Source: CAMDBL01 sp964498125
Lineage (GTDB): Bacteria > Pseudomonadota > Alphaproteobacteria > Rhizobiales > Hyphomicrobiaceae
Direction of reading: 5' to 3'
Assembly (NCBI GenBank): GCA_964498125.1
Contig: CAZCGE010000121.1
Location: 1-64,000, forward strand
DNA: 64,000 bases
The notes beneath the pieces are model-generated. The model was not told where the DNA came from, ran no database searches, and saw nothing but the letters and a program-made list of their open reading frames with translations. The position numbers and the translations under genes were made by a program. Position 1 is the first letter of the stretch; the number at the start of each line of letters is the position of its first letter. Positions 62,412 to 64,000 of this stretch are shown in pieces.

Positions 62412-62927
62412 TCAGCCGACCTTGACGTAGCCGAAGCCCTTGGCCTGCAGCTCGCCGAGCGACGCCACGCCCGAGGGCACGAGCTTGATGAAATTTTCGG
62501 TTTTCGCCTTGGCTGGATCGATCTTGTTGCGCTTGAACGTGATCTGGCACAGGTAGACTTCGACGCCCAGCTTGGCGAGGCCCTCGTAGCGCTCGAACAG
62601 CGCCGGGGTGGGCGCGTCCTTGACCCACGGCGTGCCCTCGAAATTGTCGAGGAATGGCTTGATGCCCTGGCCGTGTGCCACGACCACGATCTTGGCCTTG
62701 AACGGATCGTAGTCATAAACCGACAGATGATTGTCGATGTTGGTGATCATCTGGCCGATGCGGCCGGGATCGCCGAAATCGCAATGATAGACGCAGGCGA
62801 TGTCGGTGTCCTTCTTGACCGTCTTGAGGTCGAGAACCTGTGCCTGCGCGCCGGCGGCCTGGGCTGCGAGCGCTCCGCCGGCAACGGCGAGACCGGTCAA
62901 TACGTCACGTCGAGCGATGTCGGTCAC
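62412..62927 (-). CDS. Tat-exported DsrE/DsrF-like protein
   Basis: 171 residues with a twin-arginine signal (MTDIARRDVLTGLAVAGGAL) and a DsrE-like domain. That domain contains AKIVVVAHGQGIKPFLDNFE and GVEVYLCQITFKRNKID with the expected cysteine. Periplasmic DsrE-like proteins accompany sox clusters and probably bind or move sulfane sulfur. It is downstream of and co-oriented with soxB, separated by a 34-bp palindrome. Confidence 0.85.
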   Translation of the reverse strand: MTDIARRDVLTGLAVAGGALAAQAAGAQAQVLDLKTVKKDTDIACVYHCDFGDPGRIGQMITNIDNHLSVYDYDPFKAKIVVVAHGQGIKPFLDNFEGTPWVKDAPTPALFERYEGLAKLGVEVYLCQITFKRNKIDPAKAKTENFIKLVPSGVASLGELQAKGFGYVKVG

Positions 62928-62951
62928 GAGATTCCTCCGTATCTATTCTCA

Positions 62952-62985
62952 GAGCGGGGTCAGACCCATGGGTCTGACCCCGCTC
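62952..62985. repeat. Perfect 34-bp palindrome with GGGGTCAGACCC core
   Basis: Two 17-base arms, GAGCGGGGTCAGACCCA and its exact complement, meet at CATG without a spacer. The core is the same as in the pair at 60672-60738. It lies between soxB and the dsrE-like gene and could act as an mRNA-stabilising or terminating hairpin. Confidence 0.75.
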
Positions 62986-62999
62986 AGCCGATCCGCATC

Positions 63000-64000
63000 C
63001 TACATTGCGCCCAGGATCTTGACGCTGTCGAGCGCCTTGGCGCTGACGACTTTCTTTGCCGTGATGTGCCTGGCGACGACATCCCAGATCGGCGGGCCTT
63101 CGGTTCCCTGGTTCACGCTGGCCCAGCCGGCCACGACGTAATCCTTGCCGGCGTCGAGCGGCTTGCCCGACTTTATCAGCGCCAGGTTCGAGATGCGGCT
63201 GCCGACGCGCTTTGAGATGTCGATCGTATAGCCGAGGCCGCCGGTGCGGACCATGTCGCCGCCCTGCTGGTAGTAGGGATCCGGGTGGAAAATGTTATCG
63301 GCGACATCCTCCAGGATCTCCTTGAGCCGCGCTCCGCTCATGGTCATACGGTAGCAGGCCGGATAGGTCATCGCCGTGCCGTTGGTGATGTCCTCGAAGG
63401 TGATGTCCTGGCCGGGGAGAACGCTGGTCCCCCAGCGGATGCCCGGTGACAGCGCGATCTCGGCGTCGCGCTCCGTCAGGATGGCATCGCATATGACATT
63501 GTCGAGCGTACCATCGAAGTTGCCGCGGCGATAAAGCAGGCTGTCCGTCTTGCCGAGAACGCGAGTCAGGTCCTTCTCGTAGGGGGCGCGGTGCCTGGCA
63601 ATCAACGCCGCCATCTCGGCATCGGGCTCGATGGCATCGGAGAACACCGGGATCAGCCGGTAGCGGAAGCCCTTGATCGCCTTGCCCTGAACATCGAGAT
63701 CGAGGCGCGAGACGAATTTGCCGTGCGAGCCCGAGGCGACCATCAGCGTAGTGCCGACTTTCGTCACCTGCGGCACGGCATCGTGGGTGTGGCCGGTCAG
63801 GACCACGTCGATGCCCGGCACCTCCTGCACCAGCTTGCGGTCGAGATCGAAGCCGTTGTGCGACAGCAGCACCACGAGATCGGCGCCCTTCGCCTTGACT
63901 TCAGCGACCTCCTCGCGCAGCTCCTTCTCGCGGATGCCAAATGTCCACTTCGGGAACATCCAGCGTGGGTTGGCGATCGGCGTGAACGGCAGCGCCTGGC
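63000..64000 (-). CDS. soxB: Sulfur-oxidation protein SoxB, C-terminal part (runs off window)
   Basis: At least 333 residues of SoxB. The rest of the metallophosphatase-like domain is present (DLVVLLSHNGFDLDRKLVQE, DVVLTGHTHDAVPQ), followed by the 5'-nucleotidase C-terminal domain (GNFDGTLDNVICDAILTERD, then GARLKEILEDVADN). SoxB is the dimanganese hydrolase that releases sulfate from SoxYZ-bound sulfur in the periplasm. The N-terminus lies beyond 64000. With the Tat-exported DsrE-like gene it marks the end of a leftward sox cluster. Confidence 0.93.
   Translation of the reverse strand, partial: QALPFTPIANPRWMFPKWTFGIREKELREEVAEVKAKGADLVVLLSHNGFDLDRKLVQEVPGIDVVLTGHTHDAVPQVTKVGTTLMVASGSHGKFVSRLDLDVQGKAIKGFRYRLIPVFSDAIEPDAEMAALIARHRAPYEKDLTRVLGKTDSLLYRRGNFDGTLDNVICDAILTERDAEIALSPGIRWGTSVLPGQDITFEDITNGTAMTYPACYRMTMSGARLKEILEDVADNIFHPDPYYQQGGDMVRTGGLGYTIDISKRVGSRISNLALIKSGKPLDAGKDYVVAGWASVNQGTEGPPIWDVVARHITAKKVVSAKALDSVKILGAM

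Overview
The window is high-GC DNA from an alphaproteobacterium, most likely of the order Hyphomicrobiales. The strongest clue is the sulfur metabolism: a complete sHdr (sulfur-oxidizing heterodisulfide-reductase-like) locus with its dedicated lipoate-assembly genes and lipoate-binding protein, a SoeABC-type sulfite dehydrogenase, YeeE/YedE sulfur importers and the 3' part of soxB. The order is inferred from gene content and family resemblance, not from a database comparison. No rRNA, tRNA or CRISPR array was seen.

Layout. 0.5-9.8 kb holds a DevBCA/MacAB-like exporter (its HlyD subunit frameshifted), a headless histidine-kinase remnant, a DUF302 secreted protein, a histone-deacetylase-like hydrolase, an ArsR repressor with the two cysteines of persulfide sensors, small membrane and metal-binding proteins, and decaying pieces (cydA, Crp/Fnr, an acetolactate-decarboxylase-like gene with an internal amber codon). 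9.8-13.1 kb and 36.4-39.5 kb are the two halves of one type I polyketide synthase gene, split inside its dehydratase domain. Between them lies a roughly 23-kb integrative mobilizable element. It has a serine recombinase at one end, a MobF relaxase, a coupling protein, a mercury-type merR/merT/GHCCVYC operon, a 12-gene Mrp/Mbh-like cation antiporter region, VapBC, and passenger IS elements (ISAzo13-like with a TTA duplication, and IS110).

39.5-51.9 kb is the sulfur-oxidation core: two radical-SAM lipoyl synthases (LipS1/LipS2 type), a fused sLpl(AB) ligase, a class I amidotransferase-like protein that has lost its nucleophile, DsrE3C, sHdrC1-B1-A-hyp-C2-B2-hyp and LbpA. Persulfide sulfur would be handed by DsrE3C to the sHdr complex and oxidized with LbpA-bound lipoate as cofactor. 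The sulfite released would be oxidized by SoeABC (56.2-61.7 kb). Between them are two periplasmic thioredoxins, a CcdA electron carrier and three YeeE/YedE importers that probably bring in thiosulfate or sulfane sulfur and keep thiols reduced. 61.7-64 kb contains SulP and MBL-fold remnants, a Tat-exported DsrE-like protein and truncated soxB.

Unusual points: toxin-antitoxin pairs sit inside both the lipoate operon and the soe operon; strong hairpin arrays lie inside the shdr operon; and related 16-bp dyads in front of several sulfur genes could be operators of the ArsR protein.
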